This document shows positions 44,169-53,896 of a DNA stretch of 64,000 nucleotides, piece by piece. The translations under genes and the position numbers were made by a program. The first letter of the stretch is position 1, and the number at the start of each line of letters is the position of its first letter. The stretch spans positions 1-64,000 of the forward strand of contig CALBZA010000034.1 of the NCBI GenBank assembly GCA_937890005.1, written 5' to 3'. This DNA is from an uncultured Verrucomicrobia subdivision 3 bacterium. Lineage in GTDB: Bacteria > Verrucomicrobiota > Verrucomicrobiia > Limisphaerales > DASXHY01. The notes under the pieces were generated by a model. It was not told the origin of the DNA, made no database searches, and was given only the letters and a program-made list of their open reading frames with translations.

Positions 44169-44768
44169 CCTGCCAAGTGGTGAAACCGGCAGGATTCTCA
44201 AGTGACAACTCCTTCGCGCCGGCACTTCGGTTGGTGCCAACTACCGCGCGGTTTGCCGTACGAAATCCAAACCGACATTCATTTCAAAAATGGGTGATGT
44301 GCTCGAAGATCGGACGAATGCGCCTATTGGATCGAACTGTTGTTGGAGGCGCGGAAAACCGATGAAGCCTCTGCGATAGCAGACGATGCTTCGTGTTCGC
44401 CATTCGAATTCTTCGAAGAAAAACAGGAGAATGGATTGAGGAGATGCAACTGGCATTCCTCAATCTTCACTCTTCAATAAAGAACAAACACCTCTTGCCA
44501 GCTTGCGCTGCCAACCCGCGGTTTCACGGCGGCTGTTTCAGTGTTTGGGGGCACACCTCCTCCGAAGCCCTTGAATTGTAAAAGCGTTTCAAATCGTTTC
44601 GGCGCGCGTCTTTGCCCCGCGTGGACACACCACATCGGTGGAACGTCAGTTCGTTCCTGCACCTGAATTCGTTTGGCACCGTCAGACATCATCAAGACGT
44701 CGTTCTCTGTTCCTTCACAGTTGGTTCACCTTTCGTCACTGCCATTTCACCGTCAGTTTCCGGGCAAC
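44169..44768. other. Gene-free 600-bp stretch
   Basis: No frame here has a recognisable domain, a ribosome binding site and sensible composition together. The bases near 44170-44200 (gtggtgaaaccggcaggatt) recall a tRNA-Leu D-arm, but no cloverleaf closes. It may be decayed DNA beside the repeats. Confidence 0.4.
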
Positions 44769-44771
44769 AAA

Positions 44772-44803
44772 AAACCCTGCTTACTTTGCGGTAAGCAGGG
44801 TTT
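44772..44803 (-). terminator. Strong intrinsic terminator
   Basis: aaaccctgcttac (44772-44784), loop tttgcg, gtaagcagggttt (44791-44803): a perfect 13-bp stem. On the minus strand it is followed by a run of six T (ggttttttgttg), the classical rho-independent form. On the plus strand the tail is weak. It should end a leftward transcript coming from 44824 or further right. Confidence 0.85.
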
Positions 44804-44823
44804 AGAAATCCTCTTTCGATTCT

Positions 44824-45105
44824 CTAGCCGCTTACCTCCAGTTTATCCAAACGCACTTCGGGCATATTATTCCCTCCATAGGATTTGGATGCTCCAAGGT
44901 TGAACACACAACCTTGATTGAACCGGCCGTGACGGGTCGCTTTTGCGACGCCGCTGGCGCGGAACGAAATCCTGGTTGTCATGTTGATGTGGTTTCTCAT
45001 CGAATGTGCCGAGACGAATACTACAAATGCGCGGTTACAGTCCACTGATACTTCGTGGGGGTAATAAATTTTGAATTCAAATATCCGAATCCATTGATGA
45101 TTCAT
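44824..45105 (-). CDS. Small hypothetical protein or gene remnant ending at a terminator
   Basis: 93 residues from the ATG at 45105, or 58 from 45000. It is a beta-rich sequence (RIFEFKIYYPHEVSVDCNRA; INMTTRISFRASG; FNQGCVFNLGAS) ending PEVRLDKLEVSG. It has no recognised family and looks like the C-terminus of a lectin-like beta-sandwich. The stop is 20 bases before the perfect terminator, which supports transcription. Within it, ggaggg lies 6 bases before an internal ATG that would encode only 13 residues (MPEVRLDKLEVSG). It could be a true small gene, a truncated gene or just 3' untranslated sequence of the beta-helix operon. Confidence 0.3.
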   Translation of the reverse strand: MNHQWIRIFEFKIYYPHEVSVDCNRAFVVFVSAHSMRNHINMTTRISFRASGVAKATRHGRFNQGCVFNLGASKSYGGNNMPEVRLDKLEVSG

Positions 45106-45226
45106 ACGACGGTAGCAAAGGATGAACCGTGGATGAATGAACCCCGTGGCATGCTTTAGGACCGGCGTGACACTTGCGAAGCAACGGAATGAACCGCGAA
45201 GGTTCTCTGAAAAGACTCGGACAACT

Positions 45227-47851
45227 TCAAGGGATGTTCACAGAAATCCGTTGGGAAAATTGACTGGGATCGGTTCCGTCCGCTCGGATGCGATAATGGT
45301 AGATGACGTCGCCGGGGACGGAATCGAGATAGGCCGTGTCTGTTCCCACGTTGGCGATGACCGATTCATCGCCGTTGGCTTTGGATCGAAGCACCTGATA
45401 GTTGGTGGCTCGTGGTGCGGGTGTCCAGGTCAGGTGGACCTGTCCGTTCCCGGCGACGGCACGCAAAGACAAGGGTCGCAGGAACACAATGTCTTTCGCG
45501 GGTATTGTTGTCGGGCTTCGAGTGATCCAGTTGAGATAGTTGGGTGGCGCAACGCCATTGATCGTGTTTCCAAGGCACGCCACCATGCCTGCGTTCTCCA
45601 GATTCAAGACCCGTTTCTGATTCCGAACGGTGAGCGTGTTGTTGAAATACCACGAAATCTCCCGGGCATTGCTCGGCCGCACCCAACCACGATCGAAGGT
45701 GTTATCAGCAAACAGCAGATTGCGCGTCGCGCGCCGACCGCTCTCGTATCCAGCCGTGATGATTTCGCCGTTGTCGGAACTGCCGCGGAAATAGTTTCGC
45801 CGGAAGATCATGTCCGCCGGCACGGGCCCTTCGGTTTTCGCCTCGGCATGAATCCATAAATAGACGTCATCAAAGCGATTGTCCTCCACCAGGATTGGCG
45901 TGCGCTGTCGCCAGGAGGAACGTCCGGCATCGCCGCGATAGGTCTGGCATCGCCGGATGATGGAGCCCCGGTTTGCCAGTTGCTCGTTGTAAAGATGATC
46001 GTCGGTGGCGAGACCGGGGATCGCGCGGTCCAGTTCGATGCGATAGGTTCCGCCCGATTCCGTCAGGCGGTTGATCCGGGCGCTGCCCTTCGTTTCGCCG
46101 TTGAGCCGCTGGGCTGCGATCCAATCGCCCGCCTTCCATGTGGAACCCTCGACGCCTGTTTCGCTGACCGTGATCAGAAGCGGATTGGTGGCGTTGATGG
46201 AGCGGACCAGGCCCCACATCGTGGTGAGGTTGAACAGGTCGTCCTGCATCGCCCAGCCATCGAAATCGCAGTTCTCCCAGATCGGGCCGTAGCGGTTGTT
46301 CTTGATATGAAACCCGTCGCGCCAGCTGACGAAACGTTCCAAGCTTCCCGGCGGGACACGCATGTCCACGTTGTCGAAACGGATCGGCCCGGTGTTGCCG
46401 TAGGCGAGAAAAATGAACTCCGGCGCATGGCGGACGACGACGTCTTGGAACAGGATCCGGCTGCTCTCCTTGATCTTGACGACGAAATTGCCCTGCTGGC
46501 CGAAGCCGGGATTCGCGATGATCAATCCGGCCGCCCGCGTGCCGACGTTCGAAACGATGTTCTCTGACTGCCTTTGCGCGGTGACCCGCAGGACCCGATC
46601 CGCGGTTCGCGCCGCATCGATCGGTTTGATCGTCTTGATCCAGAAGTGCGAGACGTATTGGCCGAATGTGTGGCCGAAAACCCACGTGCGCGAATTGTCC
46701 GTCGTCGCGACGTCATCCACCTTCGGCATCGCGTAATTGGTCCAGACGCGAATGTCCACGGTGTGGGCCGCGGGATCGAATCCCACGATGTCCGCCTGGA
46801 AATAGGGCAGGGGATCGTAAACGATGGTGAAGCCTTCAATCGTCACGTTCTCAGCCCGGACAATGTTTGCAAATTGTTTGGGGGCGAGGATGGATAGCGT
46901 CGCGCCGTTGCCGCGAAGGTGAATGTTTTTCAGCCGGCTGAGTTCCACGGCAAAGTTCCCGGCAAAGGTGGCGACGCGATACGTCTTCGCGCCGTCGAAA
47001 TCGACGACACACGGCGCGCCCGATTGAGCCGCGGCGGCGATGGCGGCGCGGATTTTTGGACCGTCATCCGAAACGCCGTCGCCCGCAGCGCCAAACGTCG
47101 CCACGTTCAGGACGCGGGTGGATTCGTCGAACCAGGGCGTGGCCCGGGCGATTTCAAAATTCCACGTGAACGCGTCGCCGGTGTCATCGCCGCGCGGACC
47201 GATCGCAACCTGGATCACGTCGTTTTTCTCGAGCGGCCCGATCTCGCCGTCGAACGTTCCGTGCTGTCCCGGTTCGAACACGCGCGTGAACTGTCGGTTC
47301 CCGTTGACCAGAACCATGATTTCAACTCCGTCGGTGGAATAGGGGCTGACTTCGAGAAAGCTTTGTCCGATCTGGTAAGGGCCGGGGAGGGGCACCTGAT
47401 AATTGGCGATGGCGTAGCGGCTGACTGTTCCGTAGCGACCGGCTTTCCCGGCATGTCCGCCGCGCGCATCCAGTCGCAGCCGCCCTGCCGCCGGATCCTC
47501 GTTGGGCGAAGTTGCTGGAACAAAAGAGTCGCCAACCCGAATCAGCTGGCGGTGCGCGGTTCTGGAATCGATGCGACCGCTGCCGGAGTTTTCAATGGGT
47601 TTGGCGGGCGACCATTCGATCGGCGCGTTCCAGGTGAAGAACCAGCCATTCGTCTGCGCGGAAGTTCCGTTGAACGCGTTGCTATAACGCGTGGTGAGGA
47701 GTGGAGTGTTGACAGGAACTCCGCGAGTTTCTTGAACCGGTTGAGCGGATGCGGGAATCGCGGTCAGGAAGATTCCGAGGACTACGGCCGCGGCGGAAAT
47801 GTTTCCGGTGAAGTTTGCGACGGCTCGGGCGGATGCGACGGAGAACGGCAT
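45227..47851 (-). CDS. Secreted parallel beta-helix protein (pectate lyase superfamily) with C-terminal FN3
   Basis: 874 residues with a signal peptide (ISAAAVVLGIFLTAIPASAQ). Residues 30-235 form a beta-sandwich with FDGEIGPLEKNDVIQVAIGP. Then comes the Pectate_lyase_3 start block VATFGAAGDGVSDDGPKIRA and a right-handed beta-helix up to about 780 (LKNIHLRGNGATLSIL; NVTIEGFTIVYDPLPYFQAD). The last 90 residues are a fibronectin III domain (GNGQVHLTWTPAPRATNYQV). It is likely an exported polysaccharide lyase or hydrolase; the active site cannot be named. The ATG lies one base after the stop of the GH26 gene, so translation is coupled. Confidence 0.8.
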   Translation of the reverse strand: MPFSVASARAVANFTGNISAAAVVLGIFLTAIPASAQPVQETRGVPVNTPLLTTRYSNAFNGTSAQTNGWFFTWNAPIEWSPAKPIENSGSGRIDSRTAHRQLIRVGDSFVPATSPNEDPAAGRLRLDARGGHAGKAGRYGTVSRYAIANYQVPLPGPYQIGQSFLEVSPYSTDGVEIMVLVNGNRQFTRVFEPGQHGTFDGEIGPLEKNDVIQVAIGPRGDDTGDAFTWNFEIARATPWFDESTRVLNVATFGAAGDGVSDDGPKIRAAIAAAAQSGAPCVVDFDGAKTYRVATFAGNFAVELSRLKNIHLRGNGATLSILAPKQFANIVRAENVTIEGFTIVYDPLPYFQADIVGFDPAAHTVDIRVWTNYAMPKVDDVATTDNSRTWVFGHTFGQYVSHFWIKTIKPIDAARTADRVLRVTAQRQSENIVSNVGTRAAGLIIANPGFGQQGNFVVKIKESSRILFQDVVVRHAPEFIFLAYGNTGPIRFDNVDMRVPPGSLERFVSWRDGFHIKNNRYGPIWENCDFDGWAMQDDLFNLTTMWGLVRSINATNPLLITVSETGVEGSTWKAGDWIAAQRLNGETKGSARINRLTESGGTYRIELDRAIPGLATDDHLYNEQLANRGSIIRRCQTYRGDAGRSSWRQRTPILVEDNRFDDVYLWIHAEAKTEGPVPADMIFRRNYFRGSSDNGEIITAGYESGRRATRNLLFADNTFDRGWVRPSNAREISWYFNNTLTVRNQKRVLNLENAGMVACLGNTINGVAPPNYLNWITRSPTTIPAKDIVFLRPLSLRAVAGNGQVHLTWTPAPRATNYQVLRSKANGDESVIANVGTDTAYLDSVPGDVIYHYRIRADGTDPSQFSQRISVNIP

Positions 47852-47852
47852 T

Positions 47853-50144
47853 TTACTTGAGCTTGAGACGATAATAGGCGGCGGGGTTTGAGTTCGTGTG
47901 CAGCAACACCCCGCTGTTCAGGTTGGTGGCGATCGTCTGCCACAAGCTCAGATTGGCGGAGACCTGGACGGCAAGCCTTGGAGCCTGGCTTTGCGTCCAT
48001 GGAATCCGCGTCACGTTGCCCGAACGGGAAACCGTTCCAATCCTGGCCGCCGGGCCGCCGACGGGATGCAGCATCGCAAAGTAGAGGTCGGCTACTTCGA
48101 TCGCGCTCAGGACATGCTTGTAGAAGCGATACACCGCGATCTGTCCGCGCAGTGGCAATTCGCCGAGCCCCGTTCCGTTGTTGCTCGAAATCAAATCGCT
48201 CGCGGCGTAGGTGGCCCCGCCTTTGCGTCCGAATCCCGCCTGATTGGCCCCGGCCCAGTCGTTGATATTGACCGGCGCGTCGGAAGTGTCGCCGACTGGA
48301 AATCCGTCGAGGTACAGCCCGATGAAATCGTTCGGCTGCGAATCGAAGGAGTTGGAAACCGTGGCGACCACATGATGCCAGCCCGGCGCGATCGGGATGG
48401 TCAGTTGGATCGCGGTGTTGGCGACGACATTGAACACGAGGACGCCATCCTTGATGCCGATGAGGACGCCGCACGTGTTGCCGCCGGCTTCAAAAACGAT
48501 CTGTTCCCCGCTGGTGTTGGTGACGGCGAACCAGACTTCGAATGACGCGTTGCCCTGGCTGTGTTGCGGGATGGTGTTGTCGTAAGCGCCGGAAACGCCC
48601 TGCGCGCCGACGGAAAAGGCGGTGGTGATTCCGGGCGGCGCTCCGGGTAGGGGCGGGACGGGAGACGTGCTGGTTGCCGTCAAAGGATCGCCGCTGCCCA
48701 GCGTGAAGGTTTCGACCGTGCCCAGAAATCCCGTGTTCGGCCAGGTGGAGGTCGCTGGAATGCCGACACGATGAGAGGCGTTGAATTCAATGGCCGGCGC
48801 GACGCCGTCGAGGAGAGCAACGCGCGAATCGCGCGAAAACGCGATCAGGTCCGCGGCCCCGGCGTGGCTGAGATTGGGGATCCATCCATGAGTTGAGCTG
48901 CCGTTGCGCCAGGTCATGGCGTAACTGATTTTCATTCGTTCCTGCAGCGGAACATTCTGCACGAGACCATCGAGCAGCAGGCCCTTGTAAAAATTCGCTG
49001 CGGTTTCGCCGGTTAACTGACTGACGCCCCAGATCCCGTCGGGCGCGCCGATTTCAGACAGTCCCATCAGCTTTGTGATGCCGTTGGTTTCCTTGGACAG
49101 GACGGCCTGGGCGGTGAGCCGGACCGCCTGCCAGAATTGCGCCGGGGAAAAGAACGGTTTCTTGTCCAGTGTGTAACCACCCTGCTGATCGACAAAATCG
49201 CGGTTCGCCGTGAAGTATTGATCCACGGTGTAGATGTCCACGTAATCGTCGCCCGGATACGCGTAGAAGAAATCGCGATCCACGCCGAGCCGATGTCCGG
49301 ACGGCGCCAGGGCGATGAGCAGGCTGTGCTGGCCGCGATTCCGCAGATAATCAACCGTTGTGCGGAACAGGTTGATGAATTGATTCCGGCCCGTTGTGGT
49401 GTCGGGCGGGCTCCACCAGAACCATCCGCCGGTGAATTCGTGCCAGGGGCGGAAGATGATCGGGATCGGCTGGCCGCGATCGTCGGTGAGATCGTTGAGA
49501 AAACCCACCAGCTGTTCGAGGTGATTGGTCAGGGCGGAGTAATGTGCGCCGCCGGGTTGTACCGAAGACAGGGTAGGGGCCACCCAGGAACCGGACTGAA
49601 GCACCTGTTCGAGCGGGAAATATAAGGTGACGATGCCGCCCCAGCGATGCGCGTCCTTGATGCGGTTCTTCAATTCGGCGGGACTGAGCCAGTTCAGGCC
49701 GGCGGGGTAGCCGGAGGTTTCGAGCGGATTGAAACCGAAAACGGCCGGGTGAACTCCGGTAACAGTCTTGATGTCCGAACGATTCGTGTTGGAATTGCCG
49801 TCGGAGTTCCAGCCGATGCCATAGACGTTGGCGTTCTGTTGTCCGAAGGCAAATTGATCGCGTTGTCCCAGCGCGGCGAGTCGTCCCCACAGTTGCCAGG
49901 CCTGTGGCGAAGCGTTTGGATCGGACGGGCCGTGTTGAGCCGGGAAGGCGGCGCAAACAGGCAGAAGGAACGCCGCGGGCCATTGCAGGAAGAGTCGCCA
50001 TGGGCGAAACGATCGGACGTTGCGCGGCGGTGCCACCGTGGGGCGATCGGGCGAGTCCGCCAATATTTCATCCAAACGATTCACATGACTCTGATTGGAG
50101 GTGATCCACGGGCAGCGGAAGCGGCCGGTATGCTTCGACCGCAT
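47853..50144 (-). CDS. GH26 beta-mannanase-like enzyme with LamG domain
   Basis: 763 residues from the ATG at 50144; a GTG at 50036 would give a cleaner signal peptide (LFLQWPAAFLLPVCAAFPAQ). The catalytic domain spans about residues 80-400. IPIIFRPWHEFTGGWFWW has the acid/base Glu236 in the RPWHE motif, and MGLSEIGAPDG has the nucleophile Glu364, the hallmarks of GH26 beta-mannanases. Residues 490-690 are a LamG-like domain (WHHVVATVSNSFDSQPNDFI; GLYLDGFPVG). The C-terminus (AVQVSANLSLWQTIATN; YYRLKLK) is a variant of the shared terminal module. It sits in the middle of the operon FAD oxidoreductase, GH26, beta-helix, with 5 and 1 bases between genes. Confidence 0.88.
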   Translation of the reverse strand: MRSKHTGRFRCPWITSNQSHVNRLDEILADSPDRPTVAPPRNVRSFRPWRLFLQWPAAFLLPVCAAFPAQHGPSDPNASPQAWQLWGRLAALGQRDQFAFGQQNANVYGIGWNSDGNSNTNRSDIKTVTGVHPAVFGFNPLETSGYPAGLNWLSPAELKNRIKDAHRWGGIVTLYFPLEQVLQSGSWVAPTLSSVQPGGAHYSALTNHLEQLVGFLNDLTDDRGQPIPIIFRPWHEFTGGWFWWSPPDTTTGRNQFINLFRTTVDYLRNRGQHSLLIALAPSGHRLGVDRDFFYAYPGDDYVDIYTVDQYFTANRDFVDQQGGYTLDKKPFFSPAQFWQAVRLTAQAVLSKETNGITKLMGLSEIGAPDGIWGVSQLTGETAANFYKGLLLDGLVQNVPLQERMKISYAMTWRNGSSTHGWIPNLSHAGAADLIAFSRDSRVALLDGVAPAIEFNASHRVGIPATSTWPNTGFLGTVETFTLGSGDPLTATSTSPVPPLPGAPPGITTAFSVGAQGVSGAYDNTIPQHSQGNASFEVWFAVTNTSGEQIVFEAGGNTCGVLIGIKDGVLVFNVVANTAIQLTIPIAPGWHHVVATVSNSFDSQPNDFIGLYLDGFPVGDTSDAPVNINDWAGANQAGFGRKGGATYAASDLISSNNGTGLGELPLRGQIAVYRFYKHVLSAIEVADLYFAMLHPVGGPAARIGTVSRSGNVTRIPWTQSQAPRLAVQVSANLSLWQTIATNLNSGVLLHTNSNPAAYYRLKLK

Positions 50145-50149
50145 TTCCG

Positions 50150-51892
50150 TTACTTCTGGCCGGGATCGGGATCGGAATTGGATGCGGCGGGTTTGGATTT
50201 GTTCGCGGCCGGTTTTTTGATTGCTTCGAGAATCTGTCCGTCGGCGATCAAGCGCTCGCGAAGTTTCGCATAGGGCACATCCTGCACCGGGGTTTTCAGG
50301 TCGATGGCCAGGGCGGCGGCGGTGGCGGCGGATTGTCCCAGGATCATGAAGACCGGTTCCATGCGGATGGATCCGTAGGCGATGTGGGAAGAGGACGCGC
50401 AGACAGGCACGAGCAGATTATCACACTGGCCGGGCTTGGGCGTGATCGCGCCGTAGGCGATCTGGTAAGGCCCCTTGGTGAACACGCCGATGTCGCCTTC
50501 ATTCTGCACCGAACCATCCGCGGCGATGTAGCGTTGCACGTGGTGGGAATCGATGACGTACGAGCCCATGCCGATCGGTTGGGGCGTCGGGCGTCGCTTC
50601 AGCAACTCATTCTCGGTCATCACGAACGCGCCCACCATACGGCGCGCCTCCCGCACGTAGATCTGATGCGGCCAGTGTCCATTGTCGGTGAATTCGTCCC
50701 TGGAAAGTCCCCAGGATTGCATCTCCTTCCGGACTTCGGCCGGCACGCGCAGATCGTTGGCGATGAAATAGAGCAGGCCTTTCTGATAACGCTCGTGTTC
50801 GGCGATGATTTCGCGGCGGCGCTCATAACTCGCCTCAGGATAGTCGTAATTGTAACCGATGTTGTCCGTGCTCATCGGACCGTGATTGTTCACGTCGGTC
50901 TTGCGGTTGGGCACGCGGTCGAATTTTCGGAAGGTCTCGCGCCAGCCGGCGTCGAAGATGCGAAGCAGCAGCTCGTACTGGTTGGGATCGTAACCTTCGG
51001 GCTTGGGGAAGGGGACGCGGTTGTCCGGGTGATCTGTCAGGCACATCCGGAAGCAATACGCCTGAATCTTCTTGTCGCCCTGTCCGATTTCGCCGGGCGG
51101 CTCGGTGCTGATGCGGGGCAGCACGCCGCTGGACGGATCGTCGGGAATGACGTAAGGGCTGATTTTCCGGGGCAAAACGTGGAAGCCGTGGCGATGGTGC
51201 CGCGCGTTGAGCTGGACTCCGTTCCAGGTCTCCCCGTAGGTGTTGGTGGATTCGCGACCCACGTGAAATTCCACGCCGGCGGCTGCCATCAAATCGCCTT
51301 CATAGGTCGCATCCATGAACACCTTCGCGCGATAGACGTTTCCGCTCAGCATGGTGATCGACGTGATCGACGCGTCCTTCTTGACGACGCCCTTGGTGCG
51401 GTCCAGCCATTCGTTGCGATAGACGCGAATCTTGTGTTCGCGGATGAAATCCTCGAAGACCTGCTCAGCGACATGCGGCTCGAACGTCCATTGACCCTTT
51501 CGCCTGTCGAGCGCGGAGATTGATTCCGGCTGTGGCTGCCATTTCCAGGACTCGGGTTTGATGTAGTGATCGGCGATGCGCTGGTAGAACTCGAGCGAGA
51601 TGCCGCCGATGACCGATTTGTCGCCGGAATCGGTCCAGCCCAGGCCGCCGCTGCTCAATCCGCCCAGGTGTTTGTCGGGGCAGACGATGATGGCGGTCTT
51701 GCCCATGCGGGTGGCCTGCACCGCCGCCGACACCGCGGCGGAGGTGCCGCCGTAGATGCAAACGTCCGCCTCAACCGTCGCGCCGTGAGCGGTTCCTGCG
51801 GCAATCGCCAGGAAGGAACAGAGCAGGCCCGTCCTGACGTTATGGGACAAAGCTGCAACGGCGTTTGAAACACGATGATACAGATGGCGCAT
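50150..51892 (-). CDS. Secreted FAD-dependent oxidoreductase (FAD_oxidored/PF12831-type)
   Basis: 580 residues from the ATG at 51892 (MRHLYHRVSNAVAALSH), with another ATG at 51916. A signal peptide (GLLCSFLAIAAGTAHG) precedes VEADVCIYGGTSAAVSAAVQ, the dinucleotide-binding GxxxA segment with the usual GGTSAA variant. Then come HLGGLSSGGLGWTDSG, FMDATYEGDLMAAAG and CASSSHIAYGSIRMEPVFMI. This exported family is greatly expanded in Planctomycetes and Verrucomicrobia and lies beside sulfatases and GH genes; it is presumed to oxidise sugars or steroid-like compounds. It is a close paralogue of the N-terminal half of the 911-residue protein at 56632. It leads the GH26 operon and is divergent from a sulfatase. 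Confidence 0.9.
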   Translation of the reverse strand: MRHLYHRVSNAVAALSHNVRTGLLCSFLAIAAGTAHGATVEADVCIYGGTSAAVSAAVQATRMGKTAIIVCPDKHLGGLSSGGLGWTDSGDKSVIGGISLEFYQRIADHYIKPESWKWQPQPESISALDRRKGQWTFEPHVAEQVFEDFIREHKIRVYRNEWLDRTKGVVKKDASITSITMLSGNVYRAKVFMDATYEGDLMAAAGVEFHVGRESTNTYGETWNGVQLNARHHRHGFHVLPRKISPYVIPDDPSSGVLPRISTEPPGEIGQGDKKIQAYCFRMCLTDHPDNRVPFPKPEGYDPNQYELLLRIFDAGWRETFRKFDRVPNRKTDVNNHGPMSTDNIGYNYDYPEASYERRREIIAEHERYQKGLLYFIANDLRVPAEVRKEMQSWGLSRDEFTDNGHWPHQIYVREARRMVGAFVMTENELLKRRPTPQPIGMGSYVIDSHHVQRYIAADGSVQNEGDIGVFTKGPYQIAYGAITPKPGQCDNLLVPVCASSSHIAYGSIRMEPVFMILGQSAATAAALAIDLKTPVQDVPYAKLRERLIADGQILEAIKKPAANKSKPAASNSDPDPGQK

Positions 51893-52095
51893 GCCTGTCA
51901 GTTTGTTGGGACGCAACGGAAAGGAACATCACATTTTCGTGGGAGAAGAACGGTTGCTCACACAAAAATGGGATGCCCCGTTCGACGCTTCCCCGCGACA
52001 CTGTTTCCATCCTGAACCGGGTGTTCGCGAAATCTGTCGGGATAATGTCATTCGACCGATTTCAACACCGGCACGGTTCCGCATTTATCATCGAA

Positions 52096-53667
52096 ATGAA
52101 ACGCCTTTTCTCATGCCTGCTGGGGGCCGTCGCCCTCTGGTCGCAATCGTCACACGTTCCGGCCGCGCCGGAGCCGGCGCGATCCCGGCCGAACATCGTG
52201 TTCATCCTGGCCGACGACCTTGGCTACGGGGACCTGGGCTGTTACGGCGCCGAGCGGGTGAAAACGCCGAACATAGACCGGCTGGCGGCGGAAGGATTGC
52301 GATTGACCCGGGCCTATGCGCCGGCGTCCACATGTACTCCCACGCGTTATTCCATTCTCACCGGCGACTATGCCTGGCGGCAGAAATCGAGGAAAACGAC
52401 CATTCTGGACGGTGACGCTCCACTGGCCATTGACCCGGCGCAACCGACGCTTCCGGGGCTGTTGAAGAAGGCGGGTTACAAGACCGGCGTGGTCGGCAAA
52501 TGGCATCTGGGACTGGGCGATGGAAAGACGCCCGTGGATTTCAACGGCGAGATCAAGCCCGGTCCGCTCGAGGTGGGATTCGGATATTCATACATCATCC
52601 CCGCCACCGTGGATCGTGTGCCGTCGGTCTGGGTTGAAAATCATCACGTCGTGGGACTGGATCCCGCGGACCCGCTGCGCGTGAGTTACGTGGAGAAAAT
52701 TGGTGACGAACCCACGGGGCTGGAGAATCCCGAACTGCTTCGCCAACGCGCGGACAAGCAGCATTCGGGAACCATTGTGAACGGCATCAGCCGCATCGGT
52801 TTCATGAAAGGCGGCCAGGCCGCGCGGTTCAAAGACGAGGAATTGCCGGGAACGGTGGTTGCCAAGTCGAAGGCGTTCATTGAAGCGCACAAGGATGAGC
52901 CGTTCTTCCTTTACGTGGGATTGTTCGAGCCGCACGTGCCCCGCGTGGTGGATCCCAGGTTTGCCGGGACCAGCGATTGCGGCATCCGGGGCGACGTCAT
53001 CCAGCAGGCGGACTGGCAGGTCGGCCAGATCATGGAAACGCTGGAACGATTGAAACTCGCTGACAACACCCTGGTCATCCTCACGAGCGACAACGGCCCG
53101 GTGCTTTTTGACGGTTACTTTGACCGGTCGAAGGAGGATGCCAACGGTCATCGTCCGGCGGGCGGATTGCGCGGCGGAAAATATCTCGTTTTCGAAGGAG
53201 GTGCCCGCATGCCGTTCATTGCGCGCTGGCCGGGACGCACGCCGGTGGGCGTGTCGGATGAAATGATCGGCCTGACGGACATGCTGGCGTCGTTGAGCGC
53301 GCTTGCAGGTGAAACCGTGCCGGATGGAGCAGGGCGGGACAGCTTGAATGTTCTTCCGGTGCTGCTGGACAAGTCTGCCAAAAGCCCGCGCGACACGGTG
53401 ATCATCGACGGCATTTCGGGCACGCGCGCCATTGTGAAAGGGAACTGGAAGTATGTTCCCGGCAGGGCTCAGGGTCAGGCATCCGGCATGGGCCGCGGCG
53501 CGAACCCGAACGATCCGCGTTTCGGAGAAAGCCGAATTCCGTCGCCGCTGTTGTTCAATCTTTCCAAGGATCAGGCCGAACAGACCAATGTCATCGAACG
53601 CCATCCCGAAAAGGCCGCCGAGCTGGCCAGGCTGCTTGATGAAATCGTGAACGGGAACGACCGATAA
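52096..53667 (+). CDS. Type I sulfatase (arylsulfatase A-like), secreted
   Basis: 523 residues from the ATG at 52096; the frame opens at 51865. A signal peptide (MKRLFSCLLGAVALWSQSSH) is followed by RPNIVFILADDLGYGDLGCYG (metal-binding Asp pair) and APASTCTPTR, the CxPxR motif in which Cys80 becomes formylglycine. KWHLGLGDG, VILTSDNGPV and RGGKYLVFEGGARMPFI are the other conserved blocks. It would remove sulfate esters from a polysaccharide outside the cytoplasm. An anaerobic or FGE-type maturase is not in the window. It is transcribed divergently from the FAD oxidoreductase/GH26 operon and stands alone on its strand. Confidence 0.92.
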   Translation: MKRLFSCLLGAVALWSQSSHVPAAPEPARSRPNIVFILADDLGYGDLGCYGAERVKTPNIDRLAAEGLRLTRAYAPASTCTPTRYSILTGDYAWRQKSRKTTILDGDAPLAIDPAQPTLPGLLKKAGYKTGVVGKWHLGLGDGKTPVDFNGEIKPGPLEVGFGYSYIIPATVDRVPSVWVENHHVVGLDPADPLRVSYVEKIGDEPTGLENPELLRQRADKQHSGTIVNGISRIGFMKGGQAARFKDEELPGTVVAKSKAFIEAHKDEPFFLYVGLFEPHVPRVVDPRFAGTSDCGIRGDVIQQADWQVGQIMETLERLKLADNTLVILTSDNGPVLFDGYFDRSKEDANGHRPAGGLRGGKYLVFEGGARMPFIARWPGRTPVGVSDEMIGLTDMLASLSALAGETVPDGAGRDSLNVLPVLLDKSAKSPRDTVIIDGISGTRAIVKGNWKYVPGRAQGQASGMGRGANPNDPRFGESRIPSPLLFNLSKDQAEQTNVIERHPEKAAELARLLDEIVNGNDR

Positions 53668-53702
53668 CCGCGCAGGAGACCTCTTCAAAAGCCGATTGCG
53701 CG

Positions 53703-53795
53703 AGCGGGGCGCGGAGCATTGCTCCGCGGGTTTCTTCGGAATATCGGGCGAAGCAACGCTCCCGGTCCGGCGGTTGCGACTCTTGCAGACGACTC
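53703..53795 (+). repeat. Dispersed repeat with gcggagcattgctccgc palindrome (copy 2)
   Basis: It matches 7404-7497 in inverse orientation. Just downstream, tccgcctcgttacctcggcgg (53840-53860) resembles 14088-14108 beside the inverted repeat at 14143. The stretch 53668-53896 contains no gene, only these elements. Confidence 0.6.
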
Positions 53796-53896
53796 CGTGG
53801 GCGCTCCTTCGAATCGAAGCAAAACCGAAGGAAAAGTCTCCGCCTCGTTACCTCGGCGGTTACGGTTTTCTAAAATCGCTCCAGTCGCGATTCCAA

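Noticed and set aside
44165..44235. tRNA-Leu-like fragment (gtggtgaaaccggcagg, then a ggcacttcggttggtgcc hairpin)
   Set aside because: The acceptor stem, anticodon stem and T-arm consensus (GTTCRA) could not be paired into a cloverleaf. A tRNAscan or Infernal run would decide.
44770..45000. tmRNA-like tag frame (short internal frame before a terminator)
   Set aside because: The 13-residue frame ends LEVSG, not the usual ALAA-type tag, and no alanine-tRNA-like ends were found.
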